A stretch of DNA of 64,000 nt from Scatonaster sp045598705. GTDB lineage: Bacteria > Bacillota > Clostridia > Saccharofermentanales > Saccharofermentanaceae. Both the position numbers and the translations under genes were made by a program. Location of the stretch: NCBI GenBank assembly GCA_045598705.1, contig JAZLMM010000049.1, positions 1-64,000 on the forward strand, read 5' to 3'. Under the pieces are notes generated by a model that saw nothing but the letters and a program-made list of their open reading frames with translations, did no database searches and had not been told where the DNA came from. Positions 8,962 through 18,542 of the stretch are shown piece after piece. Within the stretch, counting starts at the first letter, position 1. Each line of letters opens with the position of its first letter.

Positions 8962-8972
8962 ATTTTACCACA
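8962..8972 (-). promoter_or_regulatory. Predicted extended -10 promoter for the MBL-ACT-DUF711 genes
   Basis: Minus-strand TGTGGTAAAATAGTT: TAAAAT at 8967-8962 preceded by TGTGG. There is no good -35 hexamer. The same sequence type recurs in front of other operons in this window (see findings). Confidence 0.4.
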
Positions 8973-8977
8973 ACCAG

Positions 8978-10579
8978 TTAGAAATATCTTCGAATAACCG
9001 CTTCAGCTTGACGAATTCCATCGATTGCCGAACTCATGATTCCACCCGCATAACCTGCGCCTTCACCTGTCGGGTAAAGCCCTAGCATTGAAGTACATTC
9101 ACCTTGTTCATTGCGTCGGATGCGAATCGGCGAAGAACTTCTTGTCTCCACCGCTGTCAACACAGCATCTGGATCATCAAATCCATGGATCTTCTTCTCC
9201 AGAAGTGCGAGCCCTTCGTCAATCGTCGTTGCAATCTCCTTAGGAAGAATCTCCCAAAGATTAACCATCGTGACACCCGGTCGGTAGGATGGTGTCACAC
9301 GCCCCCACGAAGTAGTTGGACGATGGGCATGGAAATCTCCCACTTTCTGAGCAGGTGCATAGAATGGCTTCTCCCCCATCTCATACGCATGTTGTTCCAG
9401 CATTCTTTGAAACCTTATGCCACAATCCCAAGCATCTGTACCGAAATCTTTCTCATCCACTCCAACAAGCATGGCTGAATTAGCATTCTCACGATCTCGC
9501 GCATACTCACTCATTCCATTCGTTACTACGCCACCGGCTTCCGAAGAACCGCATACGACTTCTCCTCCGGGGCACATACAGAAAGAGTACAATTTTCTTC
9601 CGGTGGAAGTTGCTGTCACCACCTTATAATTGGCAGGCCTCAGAATCTCACTTTCAAACATTTCACCAAATTGAGCGAGATCGATTTCTCTCTGGAGATG
9701 CTCGATTCGTACCCCAACGGAGAATGGTTTCCTTTCAAGAACAATACCCGAATCTGCTAACATGGAGAAAGTATCCCTTGCACTGTGCCCAATCGCAAGG
9801 ATCACCGCATCACAAGCTAAACAAACAGGATCCTCACCTGAATCAGAAGCTACATGCGTAATAGCAGTAATTTGTCCCTCAGATGAAGTGATTTGCTGAA
9901 GTTTTCTTCCAAACAGAACCGTTGCACCTTGAGAAATGAGATCTTCTCTCAAATTTCGTATCACAACACGAAGTAAATCAGTTCCAATATGGGGATGTGC
10001 CTCATATAGTATAGTTTCGGGTGCACCATATTTGACAAAAGTGCGCAATACCAAATCTCGTCTTATATCAGACACACCGCTAAATAGCTTGCCGTCGGAA
10101 AAAGTACCCGCGCCCCCTTCACCAAATTGCACATTGGAATGAATATTCAGATCACCTGTCTCTTTGAGCTTTGATACATCCTTCGTTCTGGTATCGATGT
10201 CTGACCCACGTTCAAGAAGGATTGGACGTATACCGGCTTGAAGAAGCGTAGCAGTCGCAAACAAACCCGCGGGGCCACATCCAACTACCACCACACGCTT
10301 TTCATTCATAGATTGAATTGTCAAATCAGTTAGACTTGGAGAAAGGATCGACTTACGCAGATCCTGATCAGAAAACAGTGCAGTAATGACAATACGTATA
10401 TCTTTTCGGTGTCTGGCATCAATAGACTTCTTCTGGAAGAAGCAGTATTTCGGAAGCTTCTTATGCGCTTTCTTCTCGAAATAGGCTCGAACATCCCGAT
10501 TATCAGTAAATGGGGATTGAATCTTGGGAAACATCTCGTAATCAGATAACGGAATGGATAAGGATATTTCAATCTGCAT
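8978..10579 (-). CDS. FAD-dependent dehydrogenase, COG2509 family
   Basis: A 533-residue flavoprotein of the uncharacterised FAD-dependent dehydrogenase group. A roughly 95-residue N-terminal domain, the usual arrangement in this family, precedes the dinucleotide-binding motif GCGPAG (about residues 100-105). It continues with ILLERG, an NVQFGEGGAGTFSDGKL-like segment and a C-terminal GLYPTGEGAGYAGGI motif that closes the FAD site. The ATG at 10579 follows GGAGG and lies 11 bp inside the end of the upstream BaiN-like gene, suggesting translational coupling. The substrate is unknown. Confidence 0.88.
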   Translation of the reverse strand: MQIEISLSIPLSDYEMFPKIQSPFTDNRDVRAYFEKKAHKKLPKYCFFQKKSIDARHRKDIRIVITALFSDQDLRKSILSPSLTDLTIQSMNEKRVVVVGCGPAGLFATATLLQAGIRPILLERGSDIDTRTKDVSKLKETGDLNIHSNVQFGEGGAGTFSDGKLFSGVSDIRRDLVLRTFVKYGAPETILYEAHPHIGTDLLRVVIRNLREDLISQGATVLFGRKLQQITSSEGQITAITHVASDSGEDPVCLACDAVILAIGHSARDTFSMLADSGIVLERKPFSVGVRIEHLQREIDLAQFGEMFESEILRPANYKVVTATSTGRKLYSFCMCPGGEVVCGSSEAGGVVTNGMSEYARDRENANSAMLVGVDEKDFGTDAWDCGIRFQRMLEQHAYEMGEKPFYAPAQKVGDFHAHRPTTSWGRVTPSYRPGVTMVNLWEILPKEIATTIDEGLALLEKKIHGFDDPDAVLTAVETRSSSPIRIRRNEQGECTSMLGLYPTGEGAGYAGGIMSSAIDGIRQAEAVIRRYF

Positions 10580-11879
10580 GGTGTTCCTCCAGAATGCGCA
10601 AAGAAGCAGAACGTCCGGCAAGAATTCCTGAAGAGAATGCCCATTGCAGGTTATACCCACCACAATCTCCATCTACATCGAGCACTTCGCCACATCCATA
10701 CAGATTGGGGATTAGATTTGATTCCATGGTATCTGGATCAAACTCATCACACGAAGCCCCACCGATGGTAGTCTGCGCAAATTCCAGTGACTTCGTTCCG
10801 GTCACCTTAAATGTCCAAGCCTGCAACATATTCATAACCCGATCTAGGTCAGCATCGGATAATGTTGAAATGGGAAGCGATAACGGTCGACTCAATGCTT
10901 GTTTTAGTATAACAGCAGAGATTTTGGCAGGTAGGATGGAGATTAACAGTTGTTCAATTGGGCGAGTTGGGAAAGCACGCATGCGATTCATACACTCATT
11001 TCGCAGAAGCTGAATGGTATTTCCGTCAAAGAGGCACAGTGAAATCTGCATCGGAACAGTCAGTTGCCCTTTGCGTATACGTCTTGAAATTTCTCCAGAT
11101 ACCTGAAGCGCAGCGGGTCCGGAAAGTCCATAATCAGTAAATAAGACTTCTCCGAAATGATTTGCTATAATTTTTCCCTCACAAAGCAGTGACAACTCAC
11201 AATCAGCTTTTAAACCATTGAGGGAACGCGTTTGTGAGGTTTCTGTAAGCACTTGTACGATAGACGGTTTCGGCGCATATACTTTGTGTCCAAGCGAAGC
11301 AAGCAAACGATATCCATCACCAGTCGTTCCCAATACGGGTGCACAAGCACCCCCACAGGCAAGGATCACAGACTTTGCAAAGATTTTTCTTCCATCCTGA
11401 AGAAGGATGCGGAAGAGCTTCTTACTTCCGATTGCTTCGAATACCTTAAGTTCCTCAACAATAGAAGAAGTCTCTACCTCAATTCCGAACTCATCCAATG
11501 CAAAACGGAAAGCATCTACTACAGATGAAGACTGTTTACTCATCGGGAACATTTTCTCGCCTTCAGAAACTGTCAAAATACCTATACAAGACAAGAAAGA
11601 AAACACCTCATCTTGTCCGATATGGTGCATCACGCAAGATGGAAAATCATCACGATGACTATGAAAATGCGTCATCGACATATCTTGATTGGAAAGATTA
11701 CACCTTCCATTTCCGGTAGCCAGTACTTTCTTTCCAACCCGATCATTCTTCTCAAGAATCAGAACATCTCCCAAACCAGAGGAAGACGAACATATGGTCT
11801 TCTGGTATGAAATCGCTGCACACATACCGGAAGCACCACCGCCTATAACGATCAGATCCCAAATCTTATCTTCAGCCAT
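10569..11879 (-). CDS. BaiN/HI0933-family NAD(P)/FAD-dependent oxidoreductase
   Basis: A 436-residue flavoprotein with the N-terminal FAD motif VIGGGASGMCAA, followed by ILEKNDRVGKK and ATGNGRCNLSN, hallmarks of the HI0933/YhiN/BaiN family. The C-terminus has YGCGEVLDVDGDCGGYNLQWAF, the family's second FAD-contact segment. Some family members reduce bile-acid double bonds, but most are uncharacterised and nothing here decides. The ATG at 11879 follows GAGGTGG; the gene overlaps the CYTH gene by 8 bp upstream and the COG2509 gene by 11 bp downstream. Confidence 0.88.
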   Translation of the reverse strand: MAEDKIWDLIVIGGGASGMCAAISYQKTICSSSSGLGDVLILEKNDRVGKKVLATGNGRCNLSNQDMSMTHFHSHRDDFPSCVMHHIGQDEVFSFLSCIGILTVSEGEKMFPMSKQSSSVVDAFRFALDEFGIEVETSSIVEELKVFEAIGSKKLFRILLQDGRKIFAKSVILACGGACAPVLGTTGDGYRLLASLGHKVYAPKPSIVQVLTETSQTRSLNGLKADCELSLLCEGKIIANHFGEVLFTDYGLSGPAALQVSGEISRRIRKGQLTVPMQISLCLFDGNTIQLLRNECMNRMRAFPTRPIEQLLISILPAKISAVILKQALSRPLSLPISTLSDADLDRVMNMLQAWTFKVTGTKSLEFAQTTIGGASCDEFDPDTMESNLIPNLYGCGEVLDVDGDCGGYNLQWAFSSGILAGRSASLRILEEHHAD

Positions 11880-12531
11880 GCTCCACCTCTTCAATCAATT
11901 GCATGCAACGTCCAAGTTTCGATATCTTCTGATAGGAAGTACCCGTATTTTCAATCACAAGATGGCCTAATGCTTCAATATCTTCCACTTGACCTCGAAG
12001 CAGTTCAAGTTCCATTTCGAGTATTGGTGCACTACGTTCTAATCCATAACAACTTCCAACATCCAAACATATCTCCACTTCACTATTCTTATACTTCACG
12101 TGAATGGTTCTTCTTTTGAAAATGGTTTGGCATAGATCAATGAATTCGACGTTCTTATATGGAAATAACACATCACTTAGGATTTCCACTGGATCCGTCT
12201 GATTACTGATTCTCATATGATGAAGAAATCTTTCAACTTGAAATTCGCGTTCGTCCGTAATCCAATTCCACTCATACTTCGTGGATAATCCATTATGAAC
12301 CTGATTTCCGCCTGTTTTGACAGTATGGATATACTTCTGACCTAGAACATGTCGAACACGAATTGATGTCATGGTTTGACGCAAATCACGATCAGGTGTA
12401 TCCAAATAGCGGTTCTCATAATGTTCCGTCTTGTCGTGAATCACCTCAACCACATGCTTAAACCACGGCTGTTCCACCGAAAGATATAAAGATTGCTCAG
12501 ATGGGAAAGCTATCTTGATTTCGTTCTCCAT
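11872..12531 (-). CDS. CYTH domain protein (triphosphatase-like)
   Basis: A 219-residue protein that begins with the CYTH signature ENEIK (E-x-E-x-K) at residues 2-6, which in family members lines a triphosphate and divalent-metal tunnel. Later charged strands (IRVRH, YIHTVKTGG, EICLDVGS, EMELELL) fit the eight-stranded barrel. Members hydrolyse tripolyphosphate or thiamine triphosphate, or act as class IV adenylate cyclases; the activity here is not decided. GGGAGG precedes the ATG. It sits between the DUF5711-like gene (17 bp upstream) and the BaiN-like gene (8-bp overlap). Confidence 0.82.
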   Translation of the reverse strand: MENEIKIAFPSEQSLYLSVEQPWFKHVVEVIHDKTEHYENRYLDTPDRDLRQTMTSIRVRHVLGQKYIHTVKTGGNQVHNGLSTKYEWNWITDEREFQVERFLHHMRISNQTDPVEILSDVLFPYKNVEFIDLCQTIFKRRTIHVKYKNSEVEICLDVGSCYGLERSAPILEMELELLRGQVEDIEALGHLVIENTGTSYQKISKLGRCMQLIEEVEHG

Positions 12532-12548
12532 CGCATCCTCCCGAAGCG

Positions 12549-13712
12549 TCAGATCGTAATCTCTCGTACACCAACGTTTGTCACGACACAGATATTCTTC
12601 GATCCAAAAAACGCCACACGAAGCACAGGTTCATCGACCGATATCGTAGAGGAGATAGAAGCAGATGAGAGATTGACCAGATAGATATTCTCATCTACAG
12701 CAAGAAGCGCCTGAGAACCGGATACATCATAGTGGTGGATCTCATTTCCAAGCGAAATTTCACCAATTTTGTTCGCTTGATGATCAAATGTGGCCAGTCG
12801 AAGCGGCTGGTCTATTCCGTCTGAATAGATCACAGCATAACCACCATCGTAAGAGAAAATACTCTCCACACAAGGGAAAGCCGGCTGAACTGGAGCACAT
12901 TGACCATCACCAAGTACTACTACCGCGTCAATTCCAGCCATTGCCATTGAATCATTGCTCATATACGCTATCAAGGGCATAATGCTGGAAGCAGATGGAT
13001 CAAAAGAGGCAGTTTCCTCTGGGTGATCAACTGTACGATCCTTCGGAATCGAGAACATTTTAAGATGCGGTACCATCTGGGAGCCATCGGTATCCACAAG
13101 CGCAACACTTAATGAACGTTCATCGGGGCCAAACGCCATCGACAACGGATATCCAGACTCATAGGAAGACCATTTTGCTAAGAAGGAACCATCTTTCTCA
13201 AGCATATATACTTCTCCGAAAGAATCACTCTCATCAATGATCAAGGCGGAAAGACCCGAAGGGCTCAAAGCGAGATTGCCAATCTTGCCCGTCATGTGTT
13301 GCTTAAATACCAGTCCTTCTTCAGAAAACATGGCACAGAGAAAACCTTCTGTATCAGCCACAAATGCATAAGGGCCATTAAAGACGCAGGTCGGATTGCT
13401 CATCTCAAGATCCACACTATAGATCTCATTTCCGGAAATGGACAAATAAGCGACACGTTTGCTCGTGACTTTTAATAAACCATTCTGAAATGGATACAGT
13501 TGTTGCGCTTCTGTATATTCACAGTCAAAGCCGGCTATTGCAGATAGTCTAAGTTGTTCTTTGGCCCCACTCTTGGCCGAAAAATGATTACGAATCATAT
13601 AGACCAGCACAATTGTTACTACTGCAAGAATCAGACACAGCGCAACAAGAAGCGGAGTAGCATGACGTTTATTCTTCTTATTCGTACTTTTATTTCTCTT
13701 ATGGTCGGTCAT
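12549..13712 (-). CDS. Membrane-anchored beta-propeller-like protein (DUF5711-like)
   Basis: About 387 residues: a short lysine-rich cytosolic start, one transmembrane helix (about residues 21-41, LLVALCLILAVVTIVLVYMI), then a large extracytoplasmic region of repeated beta-strands resembling a propeller, such as PFQNGLLKVTSKRVAYLSISG. This matches the general design of DUF5711 proteins of Clostridia; I assign that family with moderate confidence. The ATG at 13712 lies inside the last codons of the DUF4340 gene (14-bp overlap); two upstream in-frame starts are possible. Position in the Gld-like ABC operon suggests an envelope-associated role. Confidence 0.65.
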   Translation of the reverse strand: MTDHKRNKSTNKKNKRHATPLLVALCLILAVVTIVLVYMIRNHFSAKSGAKEQLRLSAIAGFDCEYTEAQQLYPFQNGLLKVTSKRVAYLSISGNEIYSVDLEMSNPTCVFNGPYAFVADTEGFLCAMFSEEGLVFKQHMTGKIGNLALSPSGLSALIIDESDSFGEVYMLEKDGSFLAKWSSYESGYPLSMAFGPDERSLSVALVDTDGSQMVPHLKMFSIPKDRTVDHPEETASFDPSASSIMPLIAYMSNDSMAMAGIDAVVVLGDGQCAPVQPAFPCVESIFSYDGGYAVIYSDGIDQPLRLATFDHQANKIGEISLGNEIHHYDVSGSQALLAVDENIYLVNLSSASISSTISVDEPVLRVAFFGSKNICVVTNVGVREITI

Positions 13713-15183
13713 AAATCTTATCCACATTCTGATGATCAATGGCCTCGTTTGTAAGAACATAAGCATCTAAAATACCGAAGTTCTCCAAGTTTGAACCATT
13801 ATCTTTATATAATACGCTTCTGTCTACGATATATCCAGTATATCGATCATCGATAAAACAGTAGAATGAATCTGAATCTTTCGGGACGAGTTTAATTGTA
13901 TAAATCGTGCTATCCACGCGTGTAACAGAAATCGTTGCTTCAATATTCGTGAGTTCCGGTTTTGTATCCGTATCAATCTCTCGAATCGGCATCAGAAAAA
14001 TCGAATCAAACAAGACCAATCCATAGCAATGTCCATCTGAACTATATACCTTTGCGTCACGTTGATTCAGTAATATCTTTATACTGTCACTCGTAATACT
14101 CGCTTGCACATCAGAAATTTCATATTGCATGGCAAACTCTGTGTCCTTAATCGTCACACGCACCTTGCTAACTTGATTAAGATAATCTTGACGAACATAT
14201 GCTTCTAAGAGATCAAATGTCGGGATTTCAATTCCAGGTAGTAACTGTGTCAGAATTCTGAATGTATATGGGTTATCTGAGCTATAACCATAGTAGTAGC
14301 CTGCAATCTCCATGGAAAGATAGATATCGATTACCTCACCGTTTACTTGAGAAATAGCAAAATGAAACTCTGGCTGATCCAATCCATACGAAGGATACTC
14401 TTCCTTCGCAATGGGAAGGTATTCCGATGCCTGGAGCTGGATAATCTGTTCAAACAACTGAATCATGATGTCCGTCGGTTCCTGCTCGAGCGGCTCCGTC
14501 ACTTTATATCGGTGTTCTTTATATAATCCGTTGTCCGCGTCTTCTAGAGGCTTCATCGACCAATGATCACCTGTCGATGTACGTTGAAAATCAATCTTCG
14601 CTATACTTGTACGATCAAGTGAGATTACACAAGCACTCAGATAATGATCAAATTGCATACATGTCAACTCATAGATAGAGTAATCAGCAATCAGGACAGA
14701 CGCTTCCCCCTCCAACTTTACATAGACACCATCTTTATTCGGCAACAAGGATCCAACAAGTAGTACATGACTCGCTCCATCCGCCGAAGTAATCGTGATT
14801 CGAGTACAACCTTGAACTAATCCGTAATTATTAAGTTCTGTCGGTTCATCGATTCTCTTGTCTATACGGAAAGCAATCACTTGTTGAACCGTGCTGTCTA
14901 CAAGCGATTGTTGAAGCTGTTCCGGAGCAAACATAGTCCCGTTATGTGAACCACCATTAAATTGATTCGATCCGCGATATGAAAAATGAATCTCGTCGCC
15001 TTCTTCCGTCTGAATAGACAGTTCACGAACATCCTTCATTTCACAAATCATGAGGTTGTCTGTCATCAATGACTCATCGGTACGTACCTGTTTCACATAC
15101 TGATAAACAAGAATACCAATCAGACAAAGGAGCGACGCAGCAAAAACTACTGCAAGTCTTCTTAATTTTCGCAGTTCTTTCAT
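13699..15183 (-). CDS. DUF4340 domain-containing membrane-anchored protein
   Basis: A 494-residue protein with an N-terminal signal-anchor (about residues 8-29, LAVVFAASLLCLIGILVYQYV) and a long extracytoplasmic part. Two tandem DUF4340-like units can be read; one contains NNYGLVQGCTRITITSADG and the other a SYGLDQPEFHFAIS segment. DUF4340 proteins regularly accompany GldG-type ABC systems, as here: the GldG-like gene ends 9 bp upstream. Its function is unknown; an accessory or substrate-binding role for the transporter is inferred from context. Confidence 0.8.
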   Translation of the reverse strand: MKELRKLRRLAVVFAASLLCLIGILVYQYVKQVRTDESLMTDNLMICEMKDVRELSIQTEEGDEIHFSYRGSNQFNGGSHNGTMFAPEQLQQSLVDSTVQQVIAFRIDKRIDEPTELNNYGLVQGCTRITITSADGASHVLLVGSLLPNKDGVYVKLEGEASVLIADYSIYELTCMQFDHYLSACVISLDRTSIAKIDFQRTSTGDHWSMKPLEDADNGLYKEHRYKVTEPLEQEPTDIMIQLFEQIIQLQASEYLPIAKEEYPSYGLDQPEFHFAISQVNGEVIDIYLSMEIAGYYYGYSSDNPYTFRILTQLLPGIEIPTFDLLEAYVRQDYLNQVSKVRVTIKDTEFAMQYEISDVQASITSDSIKILLNQRDAKVYSSDGHCYGLVLFDSIFLMPIREIDTDTKPELTNIEATISVTRVDSTIYTIKLVPKDSDSFYCFIDDRYTGYIVDRSVLYKDNGSNLENFGILDAYVLTNEAIDHQNVDKIYDRP

Positions 15184-15192
15184 TTCTCCCCC

Positions 15193-16722
15193 TTATAAAT
15201 GACGACGTTTCTGGAAAACATACACACCGCAGGCCAGACTTCCAATAGGAATAATCGTCATCACACATAGCGACCACCATGTAGCGCTAGATGAAGGAAG
15301 CGGCTGACTCAACTCATAACTTGGAATCGACTTCTCTGGTACCAAGGTGGCCTGTTCACCCAGATTCCAGACAATTTGAAGTTCTTTTTCCAACAAAGAA
15401 CGTATAAATCCAGCATTCACATTATTCAGTGACGTGAAATAGGAGTCAGATGTAAATGTAGATGTACCAATCACGATCATAGTAGGCTGATCGCTCTCTA
15501 CACTTGTATCATGGCTCACCAGAACGACAGGATATGTGCTTGCTGAAGCAGTAGAATCGATCTGCGAGATCAAAAAATCAACAGAAGCCTTGTCAGAGGT
15601 AACGACACACGGAACCACTTCTATCTTATTCATACCGACATTATAAACCTTCAGATATCGGCAGTTCTGAACCTCATAACTAGAAGAAATATCGGACAAA
15701 TTCTGCAAGCTATAATCGCTGGCAAAACCAACCGAATGATAAGGATTCGCTACATCAAACAGTGCACCCGCTTCATTCTCATGAATGACTCCAGACTCCA
15801 ATGATATGCCCATATGCTTTGTCACTTCATTGAGATTGGTCAGATCGACTTGTGCTTGGTCAGAAAAATCACTTACAACGAGCACCTTTCCGTGATTATC
15901 AAGATACGTAAGAATGGCTTCTTTCTCGGAAGCGGTCAAATCCGTCTTCGGTTCTAGGATCATCAGCAGTTCACATTCTGATGGTATCTTGGCCGCGTCA
16001 CCATTTAATGAAATGGGAGAAGTAACGAAGCCAAATGACTTCAGAATGATTTCCATTGCGTGGTAAGATGAGTCTCCATGCCCAGATAATACATAGGCTT
16101 CTCTAGAGCGACTAGAGGCAACAAAAGAAATAGAACCTGTTACGTTCACTTCAATGTAGTTTTTAACAGGCATATAGATACCATATGTGTACTGCAAATT
16201 CTCATCATAACCGAAGCAATCATATGGATATATCGGAAGCATGCGTTCACCGCAACGAATCACATACATACCAGCCGATAATCCATAAAGTCCATTGGGA
16301 TCTAGTTCATTCAGAATAAATGGATCCACTTCTGGATCTACGTACTTCAGATCAATCTTCCCATCACCTTTTGACTCATAATCATCCATAATCGGAACAA
16401 AGTAATCGAGCCATTCGTATGATGTGTCATTGCGATCAAATAAACCGATAATCTCGATTTTCTTATCCAATGTACGAAGATAAGCTTCCGAGAAACGACT
16501 GATACTATTCGTCTTTACAGAAGTAGAGTCAAAGGTCAACTTCTTATCTAATGTCCGATCAATAATTAAGTTCAGTACTACACAGATACCGATGACCAGA
16601 AGGATGGAAATAATCGAAATTGACTTCAACGACTTAAAACGCTGATCGGTCACAATTTTAGCTTTTGAAGACCGAGTTGTTTTCTCGCGGAGGATACTTT
16701 CACTTGCAGTTTTTCTTGCCAT
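15193..16722 (-). CDS. GldG-like ABC transporter auxiliary (substrate-binding) protein
   Basis: A 509-residue protein with a transmembrane helix near residues 34-54 and another at the C-terminus (about 478-503), flanking a large extracytoplasmic domain. Features of the GldG/IFT52-like family include an early LRTLDKKIEIIGLFDRND segment, a YVLSGHGDSSY motif and a LLMILEPKTDLTASEKEAILTYL-like stretch. In Bacteroidetes GldG acts with GldA and GldF in gliding; in Firmicutes the role is unknown. It lies directly after the permease gene (18 bp). Confidence 0.82.
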   Translation of the reverse strand: MARKTASESILREKTTRSSKAKIVTDQRFKSLKSISIISILLVIGICVVLNLIIDRTLDKKLTFDSTSVKTNSISRFSEAYLRTLDKKIEIIGLFDRNDTSYEWLDYFVPIMDDYESKGDGKIDLKYVDPEVDPFILNELDPNGLYGLSAGMYVIRCGERMLPIYPYDCFGYDENLQYTYGIYMPVKNYIEVNVTGSISFVASSRSREAYVLSGHGDSSYHAMEIILKSFGFVTSPISLNGDAAKIPSECELLMILEPKTDLTASEKEAILTYLDNHGKVLVVSDFSDQAQVDLTNLNEVTKHMGISLESGVIHENEAGALFDVANPYHSVGFASDYSLQNLSDISSSYEVQNCRYLKVYNVGMNKIEVVPCVVTSDKASVDFLISQIDSTASASTYPVVLVSHDTSVESDQPTMIVIGTSTFTSDSYFTSLNNVNAGFIRSLLEKELQIVWNLGEQATLVPEKSIPSYELSQPLPSSSATWWSLCVMTIIPIGSLACGVYVFQKRRHL

Positions 16723-16740
16723 AATAATTCTCCCCCTTTC

Positions 16741-17523
16741 TTAGCTCTGTGCCCAACGTTTCTTCTCAAGCACACGGTATGTAATGTAAGTAAACATTGC
16801 CGCAAAGCTCAGGCAGAAAATTAGTGGCACTACCTTGAATACACCATTTGAATAGCAGGATGTCTTCTCAAATGGATCAAACCACACAATGATACGACGG
16901 ATACGTTCACCCACGTTGTAAATAGTCTGATCAGAAAGCCCGAACAGGTGTGTAAACTTAAGTATCGTCTTGACAACACTAGACAATGATTCAGCAATAC
17001 TGGATAACATATTCAGAACAAATAGAATCACAAAGCAAACCACGGCGGACATGATTTGATTCTCCGTCAATGCCGACGTCAACATACCAATAGAAATAAA
17101 CAATGCCGCGAGCACAAGATAACCGACTATTGCGCCCAAAGCTTCAGGTCCCACAAATCCAGACAACATAACTGTAAAGATGATATGGCTGAAAACACAG
17201 ATTAACATTAATCCCTGAAGAGCCAACGCCGCAAGGAATTTGCCAATTACAGCTGATTTCATCGAATATGGCATAGTATAAAGTAGAACATCCGTACCAT
17301 TCTTCTTCTCTTCAGCGAACAAACGCATGGTGATAATAGGGATCAGAATCACAAAGAAAGTACGAAGATAGGATATCTCCATTGCGATGTTTACATAGGG
17401 AACAGTCGCAGAAATCATTTCTGAGAAATAGTAACCACTAATCGCACCTAGAAGACTAATTGCTATCCAGCCGACCGGGGTGCGGAAATATGACAGAAAT
17501 TCTCGCTTAAATATTGCAAACAT
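16741..17523 (-). CDS. ABC-2 type transporter permease (GldF-like)
   Basis: A 260-residue integral membrane protein with six predicted transmembrane helices. It starts with FKREFLSYFRTPVGWI, the amphipathic leader typical of ABC-2 permeases such as GldF and NosY, and has the conserved RLFAEEKKNGTDVLL loop. It presumably forms the membrane channel for the ATPase encoded 12 bp upstream. Transported substrate unknown. Confidence 0.88.
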   Translation of the reverse strand: MFAIFKREFLSYFRTPVGWIAISLLGAISGYYFSEMISATVPYVNIAMEISYLRTFFVILIPIITMRLFAEEKKNGTDVLLYTMPYSMKSAVIGKFLAALALQGLMLICVFSHIIFTVMLSGFVGPEALGAIVGYLVLAALFISIGMLTSALTENQIMSAVVCFVILFVLNMLSSIAESLSSVVKTILKFTHLFGLSDQTIYNVGERIRRIIVWFDPFEKTSCYSNGVFKVVPLIFCLSFAAMFTYITYRVLEKKRWAQS

Positions 17524-17535
17524 GAAATTGTCTCC

Positions 17536-18471
17536 TCACTTCTTTGGCGCAGTAATACTGGTAAACACTTCTTCGAGAGAAGGCTCCATTGATCGGAATT
17601 CCAACATTGGTGCATTTAATCGTGACAACGCAAAGAAAATAGACTTCCGTACATCAAGACTACTTTCCGCCGCAATCTGAATCTGACTTAATCCGTTGTT
17701 CTCTGCAAGTAGCGTAACACTCTTTACACTTGGTATTGCACGAAGTGGCATCTGTAAATCTTTGAATGCCGCATCAACGACCAGAAGATATTGCACGGTA
17801 CCCGCTACTTGTGCAGACAACTCAAGCGTTGGTGCATCAGCAACAATTTTACCGTTATTAATGATCACGACTCGATCACAGATCGCCTGTACTTCTGATA
17901 AGATATGCGAACTAAATATAATGGTGTGGTTCTTAGATAAGGACGTAATCAACTTTCGAATCTCTATCACTTGATTCGGATCTAGTCCAACCGTTGGTTC
18001 GTCCAAAATAATCACTTCCGGGTTACCTATAAGCGTCTGTGCAATACCGACGCGCTGACGATAACCTTTGGAAAGGTTGTGGATCAATCGTCCAGAGACA
18101 TTACCGATATGAACCATCTTCATAATTTCAGAAATCTGCTTCTTTCGATCTTTCTTCGGCACTTTCTTCAACTCTGCGATATACTGCAAATATTCAAATA
18201 CAGTCATATCCATGAATAGTGGCGGCAACTCTGGCAAATATCCAATATTCTTCTTGGCAAGCTCGGGTTGTTCCAAAATATCATAACCGTTGATGGTAAC
18301 CTTACCGCTGGTAGCAGACAAATATCCGGTAAGAATATTCATGGTCGTTGACTTTCCGGCACCATTCGGACCAAGAAAGCCAAGGATCTCTCCCTGGTTT
18401 ACCTTAAACGAAATGCCATTGACTGCACGCTTATCGCCGTAGAATTTTACCAGATTCGAAATCTCAATCAT
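17536..18471 (-). CDS. ABC transporter ATP-binding protein (GldA-like)
   Basis: A 311-residue ABC ATPase with Walker A GPNGAGKST at 34-42, signature LSKGYRQR at 133-140, Walker B ending LDEPT at 156-160, and an H-loop SSHILSE near 192. A C-terminal extension of about 90 residues is typical of the CcmA/GldA group. It is the first gene of a minus-strand series (permease, GldG-like, DUF4340, propeller, CYTH, two flavoproteins) with gaps under 20 bp or overlaps, so a long operon down to 8978 is likely. Confidence 0.92.
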   Translation of the reverse strand: MIEISNLVKFYGDKRAVNGISFKVNQGEILGFLGPNGAGKSTTMNILTGYLSATSGKVTINGYDILEQPELAKKNIGYLPELPPLFMDMTVFEYLQYIAELKKVPKKDRKKQISEIMKMVHIGNVSGRLIHNLSKGYRQRVGIAQTLIGNPEVIILDEPTVGLDPNQVIEIRKLITSLSKNHTIIFSSHILSEVQAICDRVVIINNGKIVADAPTLELSAQVAGTVQYLLVVDAAFKDLQMPLRAIPSVKSVTLLAENNGLSQIQIAAESSLDVRKSIFFALSRLNAPMLEFRSMEPSLEEVFTSITAPKK

Positions 18472-18503
18472 ACTGACACTCCTTTTCGCTCATATGTCTA
18501 ACT

Positions 18504-18512
18504 ATTTTACCA
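18504..18512 (-). promoter_or_regulatory. Predicted extended -10 promoter for the Gld-like ABC operon
   Basis: Minus-strand TGGTAAAATAGTT, with TAAAAT at 18509-18504, about 35 bp upstream of the ATPase start. The -35 region is weak. Confidence 0.4.
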
Positions 18513-18542
18513 TAAAACGTAACGAGATTCATTTAACCAATG

